64,000 nucleotides of DNA from Pseudocitrobacter cyperus (GTDB lineage: Bacteria; Pseudomonadota; Gammaproteobacteria; Enterobacterales; Enterobacteriaceae): NCBI RefSeq assembly GCF_039889165.1, contig NZ_JAYMYY010000001.1, forward strand, positions 1,488,001-1,552,000. The letters are read 5' to 3'. The notes below the pieces were generated by a model, which saw only the letters and a list, made by a program, of their open reading frames with translations, had not been told where the DNA came from and did not search any database. Position numbers and translations under genes: made by a program. Positions 18,161 through 27,410 of this stretch are shown in pieces (position 1 is the stretch's first letter; each line of letters opens with the position of its first letter).

Positions 18161-18790
18161 ATGCCTTTAGTTCCCCCCGTCCGCCCGGAACACTGTATTG
18201 CTCGTTTGACCGAGGCGCTGCTGCCTATTGCAGAAGATATGAAGGTGATGCCGCGTAAGCGCATCATGTGGACGCATAAGGGCCGGGAACAGTTGTATCT
18301 TTTTTTGCAGGGCGAGCTATCCATTCTCCGCGCGCCTGACGGGTTGTTGATCGTCACGGTCTATGAACCCCACCTGTTTGGTATTGCCGAGATGATCCAG
18401 CCAACCCACGGTCACATTTTGCGGGCGGAAACGGAATCGACAATCCTGCGAATTGATGCGCAACAGGCCATGACGCTGTTCCGTGAGCAAAATCTGTGGG
18501 AAGAGGCAGCCTCTTTATTGTCTTATCACACCGCTTATCTGTTTTATCGCGATGCGCTGGTGGTGCAACAACGTACTTATTCGGTGATCCGCAATCATTT
18601 GCAGGAAATGATTTTACTGCCCGAAGAAACCAGAATGCGAACCTCAATCCTCGATTATATTCAGGAGCGAACGCACCTGTCCCGAAGTAGTATTTTAAAC
18701 GTGCTATCAGCATTAAAAAGTGGTAACTATATTGCCTTTAAACGCGGTGGTTACCTAACCGATGTGAATAAACTCCCGGAGCGTTTCTGA
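18161..18790 (+). CDS. IprA-like winged-helix regulator
   Basis: A 209-aa protein whose N-terminal part folds like a cyclic-nucleotide-binding domain (YLFLQGELSILRAPDGLLIVTV) and whose C-terminal part is a winged helix (YIQERTHLSRSSILNVLSAL...GGYLTDVNKLP). This closely matches the E. coli/Salmonella IprA (YaiV) form, a regulator tied to oxidative-stress resistance. GGAG lies five bases upstream of the ATG. It precedes the OmpA paralogue on the same strand by 135 bases and may regulate it. It appears to be a paralogue rather than iprA itself, which normally sits elsewhere. Confidence 0.75.
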   Translation: MPLVPPVRPEHCIARLTEALLPIAEDMKVMPRKRIMWTHKGREQLYLFLQGELSILRAPDGLLIVTVYEPHLFGIAEMIQPTHGHILRAETESTILRIDAQQAMTLFREQNLWEEAASLLSYHTAYLFYRDALVVQQRTYSVIRNHLQEMILLPEETRMRTSILDYIQERTHLSRSSILNVLSALKSGNYIAFKRGGYLTDVNKLPERF

Positions 18791-18925
18791 GCCTGAACGC
18801 TCAGGCACAAAATTTAAAATTAAATAAAACAAGGATTACGTAATTCAGCGCTTTGCTTTATCGTTATTTTACTGTTTTCACTTCTAATAGTTTCTCTATT
18901 ACAGTAGACCAATAACGGGATTTTC

Positions 18926-19957
18926 ATGAAAAAGACGCTTATTACGTTACTTATTGTTAATGCTTTTACCGCCACCACGGCATTTGCCGCAGCGGATGCA
19001 GGTACATGGTATGCAGGAACCAAATTTGGCTGGTCACACTATTTTGATGCTAACACCAGCCATGATAATAATCACAACAGCGATTTTGATTACGACCGCG
19101 ACAATGTCGGCGGTGGTGTATTTACCGGTTATCAAATTACACCGTGGCTGGCCGTTGAGGGTGGCTATGACTATTTAGGCAATATGCAAATTCATGGCAA
19201 ACAGAGTGGCTCAGGGGCGACCATGAAAAGCCAGGGTTTACAGCTCTCTCTGAAAGCTAGCTACGGTCTGACGAATGACTGGGATATCTATGGCCGGGCG
19301 GGTGCGATGGGCTATCGCGCTGAATCCGACATCAATGGTCACAATCGGTTTGAAACGGGCGTGCGCCCTCTTGCGGCGGTGGGTACAGAGTATGCGTTCA
19401 ATAAGAACTGGTCTGGTCGTCTTGAATATCAGTGGGTTAGCAACGTCGGCAACGCCAACCAGATTGGCGTGAGCAGCGACGTTAGCTCAGTCACCGCGGG
19501 CGTGACCTATCGCTTTGGTCAGCATGATGATGCGCCGGTTATTGCAGGCCCCGTCGCCGCACCGGCTCCCCAGCCCGCGCCTGAGCACTTCAACTTAAAA
19601 TCAGACGTCATGTTTGCGTGGAACTCAGCAACGCTTACCACCGAAGGCAAAGCGGCGATTAATCAGCTTTATAACAACCCGGGCATGCAGCCTGCCAGCG
19701 GTAAGACGACCGTGGTGATTGGCTACAGCGACCGCACAGGGGCTGACGAATATAATCAGCAACTCTCGGCGCAGCGTGCGCAGGCCGTGGCCGATGAACT
19801 GGTCGCTCTGGGCTTCCCGGCACAAAATATCAGCGCGGAAGGCCGCGGCGAAGGCAACCCGGTAACGGGAAATAGCTGTGACGGCCAGACGGGAAATCAG
19901 CTAATTAGCTGCCTGTCACCCGACCGTCGTGTTGAGGTTGAAATCACGCGTAAATAA
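18926..19957 (+). CDS. OmpA-family outer-membrane protein (paralogue)
   Basis: A 343-aa protein, close to OmpA in length. It has a signal peptide ending in AFA, an eight-strand barrel beginning GTWYAGTKFGWS, a Pro/Ala hinge (APAPQPAPE) near residue 215, and an OmpA/MotB-like peptidoglycan-binding domain (YSDRTGADEYNQQLSAQRAQ... LSPDRRVEVEI). The two cysteines of the C-terminal domain are kept (NSCDG...ISCLS). The true ompA lies in another part of enterobacterial chromosomes, so this is probably an extra copy. The barrel loops are His/Asn/Asp-rich (SHDNNHNSDFDYDRDN), unlike OmpA. Confidence 0.88.
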   Translation: MKKTLITLLIVNAFTATTAFAAADAGTWYAGTKFGWSHYFDANTSHDNNHNSDFDYDRDNVGGGVFTGYQITPWLAVEGGYDYLGNMQIHGKQSGSGATMKSQGLQLSLKASYGLTNDWDIYGRAGAMGYRAESDINGHNRFETGVRPLAAVGTEYAFNKNWSGRLEYQWVSNVGNANQIGVSSDVSSVTAGVTYRFGQHDDAPVIAGPVAAPAPQPAPEHFNLKSDVMFAWNSATLTTEGKAAINQLYNNPGMQPASGKTTVVIGYSDRTGADEYNQQLSAQRAQAVADELVALGFPAQNISAEGRGEGNPVTGNSCDGQTGNQLISCLSPDRRVEVEITRK

Positions 19958-20116
19958 TTTCTTATTTTATGCCCGGCCAGTTCATTGCGCCGGGTATTAT
20001 TCCCCTTCGCCACGCAAAATTTATTATTAAACCACTCTCTTGTATTCGCGTTGCACAGCACCTGATAACCTTATTAGCATCACCACGACTCATCTATTAA
20101 TATCCGCAGAGGATTT

Positions 20117-22099
20117 ATGAAAATAAATACTATCACAGGTTATATGGCTGTTGCCGGCCTGATATCAGCGTCGCTGTTTTCATTATCAGCAGCCGCGCAA
20201 GAAAACACCAAAGATGCCACCTTATTTACTAAGGTAGCCAATGAAACGCTTTATCAGCGTCTGCCATTCTCCGACACCACAGATTTCACCAATGCGCATA
20301 AAGGCTTTATTGATGCGTTGCCGCCAGCGCTTATTAAAGGTGAAAAAGGTAATACGGTCTGGAACCCGCAACAATACGCTTTTATTAAAGAGGGCGAAAA
20401 AGCACCCGATACCGTCAATCCCAGCCTGTGGCGTCAGGCGCAGCTTATTAATATTGGCGGTCTGTTTGAAGTCACTGACGGCGTTTATCAAATCCGTAAT
20501 CTCGATCTCTCCAATATGACTATTATTGAAGGTAAAAAAGGGATTACCGTTATCGACCCACTGGTTTCGGAAGAAACGGCAAAAGTGGGGATGGATCTCT
20601 ATTATAAAAATCGCGGCAAAAAACCTGTCGTTGCGGTGATTTTCACCCACAGCCATGTTGACCATTATGGCGGGGTTCGCGGCGTCGTCAGTGAAGCGGA
20701 TGTGAAGTCCGGCAAGGTCAAAGTCTATGCGCCTGCCGGGTTTATGAAAGAGGCGGTGTCGGAAAATATTATGGCGGGTAATGCCATGAGCCGCCGCGCC
20801 AGCTATATGTATGGCAACCTGCTTGCGCCGAATGCCAAAGGTCAGGTTGGCGCAGGGCTGGGAACGACCACCTCAGCCGGTACGGTAACGCTGATTGAAC
20901 CGACCAATTACATCACGGAAACCGGTCAACAGGAGGTGATCGACGGCCTGACCTATGACTTTATGATGGCGCCCGGCTCCGAAGTGCCTTCCGAAATGTT
21001 GTGGTATGTAAAAGAGAAAAAGATGATCGAAGCGGCGGAAGATGTGACCCATACGCTGCACAACACTTACTCTTTACGCGGTGCGAAAATCCGCGACCCG
21101 CTGGCATGGTCGAAGTACATTAATGCCGCGATCAACCGTTGGGGCGACGATGCGCAAATTATCATAGCCCAACACCACTGGCCGACCTGGGGTAATGACA
21201 ATGTCGTTAAACTGATGAAAGGCCAGCGTGATATGTATCGCTATATCAATGACCAGACCCTGCGTCTGGCGAATAAAGGCCTGACGCGTGATGAAATCGC
21301 CGATAACTTTGCTCTGCCCTCCAGTCTCGCGACAGCCTGGGCCAGCCGTGGTTATTACGGTTCCGTCAGCCATGACGTAAAAGCGACCTATGTCTTCTAC
21401 CTCGGCTGGTTCGATGGCAATCCGGCGACTCTCGATGAATTACCGCCGGTACTGGCGGCGAAGAAATTTGTCGAGTACATGGGGGGCGCTGATGCCATCA
21501 TGCAGAAAGCGAAAACCGATTATTCGCAAGGCCACTACCGTTGGGTTGCTCAGGTGACCAGCAAAATCGTTTTCGCCGATCCAGAAAATAAGGCGGCACG
21601 AAATCTGGAAGCCGATGCGCTGGAGCAGTTAGGTTATCAGGCTGAATCCGGCCCGTGGCGCAACTTCTATCTGACCGGTGCGCAAGAGTTACGTAACGGC
21701 GTCGTCAAAGGGCCAACCCCGAACACCGCCAGCCCGGATACCGTCCGCGCCATGTCGCCGGAGATGTTCTTCGATTATCTCGGGGTACATATTAACGGTG
21801 AAAAAGCGGCTAAAGCCCACGCGGTGCTGAACGTCGACCTCGGTCAGGATGGCGGAAAGTATAAGCTGGAGATGGAAAATGGCGTGCTGAACCACACGGC
21901 GGGCGTCGAGGCGAAAGACGCTGATGCCACCATCAAACTGAATCGCGCAACGCTCAACAAGATCATCCTGAAAGAAGAGACGCTGAAGCAGGCCGAGACG
22001 CAGGGCGACGTTCAGATAACCGGGAACGCCGATAAACTGCATGAGATGTTGAGCTATATGGATAAGTTCGAGTTCTGGTTTAATATCGTGACGCCTTAA
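20117..22099 (+). CDS. Secreted alkyl sulfatase, SdsA1/YjcS-like (copy 1)
   Basis: A 660-aa protein with a signal peptide ending near LSAAAQ, a metallo-beta-lactamase fold with the zinc site THSHVDHYGG near residue 180, a dimerisation region, and a C-terminal SCP2-like domain (about 540-660). This is the domain order of SdsA1 and YjcS, which cleave sodium dodecyl sulfate and other primary alkyl sulfates to the alcohol and sulfate. It is probably periplasmic. A near-identical second copy lies at 25107, with a pyrophosphatase and a mechanosensitive channel between. Confidence 0.9.
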   Translation: MKINTITGYMAVAGLISASLFSLSAAAQENTKDATLFTKVANETLYQRLPFSDTTDFTNAHKGFIDALPPALIKGEKGNTVWNPQQYAFIKEGEKAPDTVNPSLWRQAQLINIGGLFEVTDGVYQIRNLDLSNMTIIEGKKGITVIDPLVSEETAKVGMDLYYKNRGKKPVVAVIFTHSHVDHYGGVRGVVSEADVKSGKVKVYAPAGFMKEAVSENIMAGNAMSRRASYMYGNLLAPNAKGQVGAGLGTTTSAGTVTLIEPTNYITETGQQEVIDGLTYDFMMAPGSEVPSEMLWYVKEKKMIEAAEDVTHTLHNTYSLRGAKIRDPLAWSKYINAAINRWGDDAQIIIAQHHWPTWGNDNVVKLMKGQRDMYRYINDQTLRLANKGLTRDEIADNFALPSSLATAWASRGYYGSVSHDVKATYVFYLGWFDGNPATLDELPPVLAAKKFVEYMGGADAIMQKAKTDYSQGHYRWVAQVTSKIVFADPENKAARNLEADALEQLGYQAESGPWRNFYLTGAQELRNGVVKGPTPNTASPDTVRAMSPEMFFDYLGVHINGEKAAKAHAVLNVDLGQDGGKYKLEMENGVLNHTAGVEAKDADATIKLNRATLNKIILKEETLKQAETQGDVQITGNADKLHEMLSYMDKFEFWFNIVTP

Positions 22100-22109
22100 T
22101 CCTTAGACG

Positions 22110-22144
22110 GTGAACCACTTGAAAGCGCCTTCAGCGTGGTTCAC
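22110..22144 (+). terminator. Inverted repeat after alkyl sulfatase copy 1
   Basis: GTGAACCAC at 22110 pairs with GTGGTTCAC at 22136, with further pairing in the loop. No T-run follows, so terminator function is uncertain. Confidence 0.4.
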
Positions 22145-22291
22145 ACTATTCCCAGGGTGATGGCGTTCCACCTTCCCCAACCGCCTCGTTCGCAGGCTAA
22201 TGACGCCTGATATGACTCTCATTCACCGTGGGGCGTGTCAGGCTGGTCGTCTCTCTCCAGCTCAGCAGCCTTCCCTGAAAAGGTTTATGCA

Positions 22292-23191
22292 ATGATAAAT
22301 GTACTTGGTCACCTTCACCCGGACAGCGATGCAGTCTGCACAGCCTATATGGCCTGCCGCTGGCTTAACCTTCGCGGGCAACAGGCACAAGCCTGGCGCT
22401 GCGGAGAAATCAACCGCGAAACCCGGTTTATCTTTGAGCAGGCAAACCTGCCGATTCCTGAGCTTCTCACCGCCGACCTCACCAACCGCGATGTCTGGCT
22501 GGTCGATTTTACCGAGCCCGCTCAGGGGCCAGCCTCACTTGCTGAAAGTAATGTCGTCGGCATTATCGATCACCATCGCCTTGGCGGACTGGTGACGCGC
22601 CTGCCGCCCGAAGTGTGGATCAGGCCGGTAGGCAGCAGCAGTACGCTGTTATGGCAATTGATGACGGCGGAAATTCGCCGCGCGATCGCACCTACCGAAG
22701 CGCTGCTGATGCTGGGCGCGATAATCAGCGACACGGTCGCGCTACGCTCACCGACCACCACGCCTGACGATCGCCTCGCAGTGGAAGAACTGACCGCATT
22801 AGCCGGGGTCGACCAGGCGACGTTTATCGCCGCCCTGCTTAGCGCAAAAACAAGCATTGAGGGGTTAAGCGGCAAAGCGCTGCTAAATAAAGATATCAAA
22901 ACCTTCCAGATCCAGGGCGTGAAGGTCAATGCCGCGCAGGTTGAGCTGTTTTCCCTAAGCCAGGCGGAGGGAGTACTGGAAGAACTGCGTCAGGAGATGG
23001 CGTTGAATGCGAACGAGACAGGCGCGCAACTGGTGGTGTTGATGCTGACGGATATCAATGCCGGATATTCAATGCTCTATTTTGCTGCGCCTGAGGGACA
23101 GGCCGTCTCTGATCCTTGCATTGTCGAAGGAATGTTAAGCCGCAAAAAACAACTGCTGCCATGGCTGGAAAACTACCTTGCGAACAGGTGA
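22292..23191 (+). CDS. Family II manganese-dependent inorganic pyrophosphatase (PpaC-like)
   Basis: A 299-aa DHH-family protein. GHLHPDSDAV at residues 5-14 and IIDHHRLGG near residue 90 supply the Mn ligands; a DHHA2-type C-terminal domain follows. Family II pyrophosphatases hydrolyse PPi quickly in the cytosol. The ATG at 22292 was chosen because the conserved N-terminal strand begins there. Enterobacteria normally rely on the unrelated family I enzyme (Ppa), so this looks acquired. It sits between the two sulfatase copies. Confidence 0.88.
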   Translation: MINVLGHLHPDSDAVCTAYMACRWLNLRGQQAQAWRCGEINRETRFIFEQANLPIPELLTADLTNRDVWLVDFTEPAQGPASLAESNVVGIIDHHRLGGLVTRLPPEVWIRPVGSSSTLLWQLMTAEIRRAIAPTEALLMLGAIISDTVALRSPTTTPDDRLAVEELTALAGVDQATFIAALLSAKTSIEGLSGKALLNKDIKTFQIQGVKVNAAQVELFSLSQAEGVLEELRQEMALNANETGAQLVVLMLTDINAGYSMLYFAAPEGQAVSDPCIVEGMLSRKKQLLPWLENYLANR

Positions 23192-23230
23192 TGGCTGAGT
23201 GCTGCCGGGCAGAACATCACTGCCCGCGCA

Positions 23231-24844
23231 TTATGGCTCCCCCTGCGGCGGTGCGGCAGGTGGCGTATACCAGTTCTCTTTGGCTACCATCACTGCCCCT
23301 TCCGGCTGCATAACAAAGTTCGGCGACATAATCTGTACATTAAACTCGTTAAAGACATCCTGAATATGACTGTGCAACGCATTACGGGCATCCGCCAGAG
23401 ACTGACCGGGCAAGAGGCGCACCTGCAATTCGTAAGCGATATACCAGTCCATCAGGCTTAACTGACGTACCTTCGGCGCAACGGCGGGATCAATGCCTTC
23501 CGCGCGTCTGGCGGCCAGTTCCAGCATGGCGTGAACCTGACGCCAGGGCGTGTCATAGCCGATGGTCGCGCCCACCGTTAAGTTAACGCCGCCATCCGCG
23601 CTTTGCGCGCTTAAGTTGGTAATTTTTCCGCTCACCACCACCGCATTCGGCACCGTTACCACATAGTTTTCACGGGTGATAATTTTGGTCGCCAGCATCC
23701 CGATTTCACTCACCAGCCCTTCGTTGTCGGCCACACGAATGACATCCCCTTTACGCAGCGCGCGCGAATAGATAAGCACCAGCCCGCTCATGGCGTGATT
23801 CATCACCCCTGCCGAACCCAGCGTAAGCATCAGCCCAAAGAAGACGCTGATCCCTTTAAACGCCAGCGAATTGGCGCCAGGCAGAAAAGGATACGCCGCC
23901 GATAGCGCAAACAACCATACCACCACCGAGATGAGCTTTCGGGTGGCGCCGACCGTTTCAGGATGAATGCCCGGCAGTTGCAGACGCTCCGCTTCGACCT
24001 GGTTTAGCACCATCTTCAGAAGCTTCAGAATAAATGCGGTGATCAGGAAGATAATCAGGACAATCATCAACCCCGGCATCGCAGAGACGATTGACAGCGC
24101 AATCTCGCGGAACACGCGCACAGACCAGTCGCCCAAAGACTCGCCCCAGACGCGGGTCCAGGGGAACAAACTTAATGCCCAGCTCAGCCAGATGTAAAGC
24201 GCCACAATCCCCAGCAGGATCATTATCAGGGCATAGATACGTGTTTCGATAGCGCCGATAAAACGCCGCCAGTGCTGGGGGATCACGCTACGACCTTCAA
24301 TAATCCGTCGACGGTAAAAACGTCTGACTGCGCGCCAGGAGCGATAAGCGATATAGCAAAACAGCGCCAGTGCCAGCAGCCCGGTCACGGCTTTCACAAC
24401 AGAAAGCGCCAGCCAGCGGTGATCATACTGATCGCGTAACGCCGTGCGCTGGTTTTCCATTCGCGCCAGCACGCGCTGCGTGGCCTGATCGAGCGTCAGG
24501 TCATCCCCTTCATCAAGATCGCCCTGGGTCAGCAGCATGATCGGCTTGCCGTTCATGACAATAAGTCTTCCCGGCTGGTTGTAACGCGTGACGGGCACTA
24601 CCTTCAACGGTTCCTGCACATCTGCCTGGGTAAAATTACGCAGGGTATTGCGGATGCGCAGCACGCGCTCTTCCGGCGTGGTGAGGCCAAATTTTGCCTG
24701 CAACATCACGATAGGCTGGTGAAAGATATAAACCGTTCTGGCGCGTTCCTGTTCACTGGGTTGCTGACGGGGTTCCGCCGCATGGGTGAAATGCGCCAGT
24801 GAAGGGATGCAGCAGAATAAAAACGCGAGCACTATCCTTTTCAT
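23231..24844 (-). CDS. MscS-family mechanosensitive ion channel with periplasmic N-terminal domain
   Basis: A 537-aa inner-membrane protein. It has a signal peptide (ATG at 24844, cleavage near THAA) and about 140 residues likely periplasmic. Several membrane segments follow, then the MscS core: pore helix GLMLTLGSAGVMNHAMSGLVL followed by RALRKGDVIRV and the beta domain. The C-terminal cytoplasmic vestibule ends in a Pro/Ala tail. It is longer than MscS (286 aa) and nearer in size to the intermediate paralogues. It would release solutes during osmotic downshift. It converges with the pyrophosphatase gene. Confidence 0.86.
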   Translation of the reverse strand: MKRIVLAFLFCCIPSLAHFTHAAEPRQQPSEQERARTVYIFHQPIVMLQAKFGLTTPEERVLRIRNTLRNFTQADVQEPLKVVPVTRYNQPGRLIVMNGKPIMLLTQGDLDEGDDLTLDQATQRVLARMENQRTALRDQYDHRWLALSVVKAVTGLLALALFCYIAYRSWRAVRRFYRRRIIEGRSVIPQHWRRFIGAIETRIYALIMILLGIVALYIWLSWALSLFPWTRVWGESLGDWSVRVFREIALSIVSAMPGLMIVLIIFLITAFILKLLKMVLNQVEAERLQLPGIHPETVGATRKLISVVVWLFALSAAYPFLPGANSLAFKGISVFFGLMLTLGSAGVMNHAMSGLVLIYSRALRKGDVIRVADNEGLVSEIGMLATKIITRENYVVTVPNAVVVSGKITNLSAQSADGGVNLTVGATIGYDTPWRQVHAMLELAARRAEGIDPAVAPKVRQLSLMDWYIAYELQVRLLPGQSLADARNALHSHIQDVFNEFNVQIMSPNFVMQPEGAVMVAKENWYTPPAAPPQGEP

Positions 24845-25106
24845 ATCCGCCACCGAGATATAAGCATTATCGTTATTATTCAACAAGCCCGCTCAGCGGC
24901 TGGTCTGTTTGAAAAAGCATAGCCCAGCCTTCCACTTACGCAATGTCACCCCCCGCATCCAGGATAACGATAGGCCCGGAAAAGAATCTGCTGCAAATTT
25001 GCCCAATGTAAATAACAAGTTATAGTTTTATATGCATGGTTACAAAATTTAACGCAACAGATAAGTCCCATCGAATGCTGTACAGCAATAACAAGTGAGG
25101 GCCGTA

Positions 25107-27083
25107 ATGAAACTGAAACCTGTCGCCAGAGGATTAGTCCTGGCGGGTGTACTCTCTACATTCATTTTTCCAGCCATTGCCGATGTCACCCAAAAAGACG
25201 CCACCGAAGCCACAAAGAAAGCGAACGATCAGCTCTACAATCAGCTCCCCTTCTCCGATAACACCGATTTTACCAATGCGCACAAGGGCTTTATTGCCGC
25301 TCTGCCGACAGATGTCATCAAGGGTGAGCAGGGAAATACCATCTGGAACCCGCAGCAGTACGCCTTTATCAAAGAGGGAGAAAAATCTCCTGATACGGTA
25401 AACCCGAGCCTGTGGCGTCAGTCGCAGCTCATCAATATCAGCGGCCTGTTTGAAGTCACCGACGGTGTCTATCAGATCCGTAACCTTGATCTGTCGAACA
25501 TGACGATCATCGAGGGGAAAACCGGAATAACCGTTGTCGACCCGCTCGTCTCCGCGGAAACCGCGAAAGTCGGGATGGATCTCTATTTCAAGAACCGCGG
25601 TAAAAAACCGGTCGTGGCGGTGATTTATACCCACAGCCACGTCGACCACTATGGCGGCGTGCGTGGCGTAGTTGACGAAGCCGATGTGAAAGCCGGGAAA
25701 GTCAAAGTTTACGCGCCAGCAGGCTTTATGGAAGCGGCGGTGGCAGAGAACATTATGGCAGGCAACGTCATGAGCCGCCGCGCCAGCTATATGTATGGCA
25801 ACCTGCTGAAACCTGACGCGAAAGGCCAGGTCGGCGCCGGGCTGGGGACGACCACCTCTGCCGGTACCGTGACCCTGATTGCGCCAACGAATATCATTGA
25901 GAAAGACGGGCAAAAAGAGGTTATCGATGGTTTAACCTACGACTTCATGCTCGCCCCAGGCTCTGAAGCGCCATCAGAAATGCTGTGGTACATCGAAGAG
26001 AAAAAACTCATTGAATCTGCGGAAGACGTTACCCATACGCTTCACAATACTTACTCACTGCGCGGTGCGAAAATCCGTGAACCGCTGCCGTGGTCAAAAT
26101 ATATCAATGAAGCGATTGTCCGCTGGGGGGATAAAGCTGAAGTGATCATGGCTCAACACCACTGGCCAACCTGGGGCAATGAAGAAGTGGTTAAGCTGCT
26201 GAAGAGCCAGCGCGACCTGTACCGTTATATCAACGACCAGACCTTACGTATGGCTAACGAAGGCCTGACCCGTGATGAAATCGCCGCCAACTTTAAGCTG
26301 CCGGATTCGCTGGCGCATACCTGGGCTAACCGGGGTTACTACGGCTCAGTCAGCCACGACGTGAAAGCGACCTACGTGCTCTATCTGGGCTGGTTTGACG
26401 GCAACCCGGCAACGCTGGATGAACTGCCGCCGGAAGAGTCTGCGAAGAAATTCGTTGAGTATATGGGCGGTGCGGATGCCATCCTGCAGAAAGCGAAAAC
26501 CGATTTTGATCAGGGCAATTACCGTTGGGTCGCACAGGTCGTCAGTAAGGTTGTTTTTGCCGACCCGAAAAACGAGGCCGCACGTAACCTGGAAGCGGAT
26601 GCGCTGGAGCAATTAGGCTATCAGGCGGAATCTGGCCCATGGCGTAACTTCTACCTGACCGGCGCGCAGGAGCTGCGTAGCGGCGTGGTAAAAGGCCCAA
26701 CACCAAATACCGCCAGCCCGGATACCGTTCGTGCGATGACGCCAGAAATGTTCTTCGATTATCTGGCCGTGCATATCAACGGCGAGAAAGCGGGAGCGGC
26801 AAAATCCGTATTTAATATCGACCTCGGTAACGATGGCGGTAAATACAAACTGGAATTTGAAAACGGTGTTCTGAACCACACGGCGAATGCCGAAGCGAAA
26901 GATGCCGATGCCACGCTGACGCTTGATCGCGCGACTCTGAATAAAATCATCCTGAAAGAAGAAACGCTGAAACAGGCTGAAGAGAAAGGGGACGTGAAAA
27001 TCACCGGTAACGGTGCGAAGCTGGACGAAATGCTGGGCTATATGGATAAATTCGATTTCTGGTTTAATATCGTAACGCCATAA
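25107..27083 (+). CDS. Secreted alkyl sulfatase, SdsA1/YjcS-like (copy 2)
   Basis: A 658-aa protein that aligns with copy 1 over its whole length with few substitutions, including the THSHVDHYGG zinc site and the C-terminal SCP2-like domain. The N-terminal signal peptide differs (MKLKPVARGLVLAGVLSTFIF). The ATG at 25107 with GAGGG upstream is preferred over a GTG four codons earlier. Two copies may differ in chain-length preference or regulation. A terminator follows the stop. Confidence 0.9.
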   Translation: MKLKPVARGLVLAGVLSTFIFPAIADVTQKDATEATKKANDQLYNQLPFSDNTDFTNAHKGFIAALPTDVIKGEQGNTIWNPQQYAFIKEGEKSPDTVNPSLWRQSQLINISGLFEVTDGVYQIRNLDLSNMTIIEGKTGITVVDPLVSAETAKVGMDLYFKNRGKKPVVAVIYTHSHVDHYGGVRGVVDEADVKAGKVKVYAPAGFMEAAVAENIMAGNVMSRRASYMYGNLLKPDAKGQVGAGLGTTTSAGTVTLIAPTNIIEKDGQKEVIDGLTYDFMLAPGSEAPSEMLWYIEEKKLIESAEDVTHTLHNTYSLRGAKIREPLPWSKYINEAIVRWGDKAEVIMAQHHWPTWGNEEVVKLLKSQRDLYRYINDQTLRMANEGLTRDEIAANFKLPDSLAHTWANRGYYGSVSHDVKATYVLYLGWFDGNPATLDELPPEESAKKFVEYMGGADAILQKAKTDFDQGNYRWVAQVVSKVVFADPKNEAARNLEADALEQLGYQAESGPWRNFYLTGAQELRSGVVKGPTPNTASPDTVRAMTPEMFFDYLAVHINGEKAGAAKSVFNIDLGNDGGKYKLEFENGVLNHTANAEAKDADATLTLDRATLNKIILKEETLKQAEEKGDVKITGNGAKLDEMLGYMDKFDFWFNIVTP

Positions 27084-27091
27084 TCGACAAC

Positions 27092-27123
27092 GCCCCGGCG
27101 ATATTCTCGTCGGGGCATCTTTA
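27092..27123 (+). terminator. Rho-independent terminator of alkyl sulfatase copy 2
   Basis: GCCCCGGCGA pairs with TCGTCGGGGC (one G-T pair) around a five-base loop, followed by a short T-rich stretch. Confidence 0.8.
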
Positions 27124-27333
27124 TGTTTAAATCCCATCCCCAAATGTAGCCTTAAATTAATTTCAGGATCAGACGTAACGTTTTCAGTTGCGAAACAGAC
27201 ATCCAGAGACGATGCCAATCGATAACACCATTTACAGTGCAAGGCCGTATAGCGCTCTTGAGTCTCATTCTGGTTTTTCCGGCCACATAAAAAAATGCAG
27301 GGAATAAAAGAAGCGTAACTGATTGATTTGAAA

Positions 27334-27410
27334 TGGTACGCCCTACAGGATTCGAACCTGTGACCCACGACTTAGAAGGTCGTTGCTCTATCCAACTGAG
27401 CTAAGGGCGC
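27334..27410 (-). tRNA. argU: tRNA-Arg(UCU)
   Basis: A 77-base cloverleaf on the minus strand with TAGCTCAGTTGGATAGAGCA in the D arm, anticodon loop CTTCTAA (anticodon UCU, reads AGA), TTCGAAT in the T loop and an encoded CCA. It corresponds to argU of E. coli and fimU of Salmonella. The acceptor stem begins with a G-U pair at 1-72 and the discriminator base is A, both different from my recollection of the E. coli gene. It decodes rare AGA codons, which cluster at the start of fimY close by. Confidence 0.97.

Noticed and set aside
18820..19023. 67-aa minus-strand frame at the OmpA paralogue start
   Set aside because: Overlaps the signal-peptide coding region antisense and has no ribosome site.
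25134..25913. 259-aa minus-strand frame
   Set aside because: Antisense to alkyl sulfatase copy 2; a similar shadow lies opposite copy 1, as expected from codon bias.
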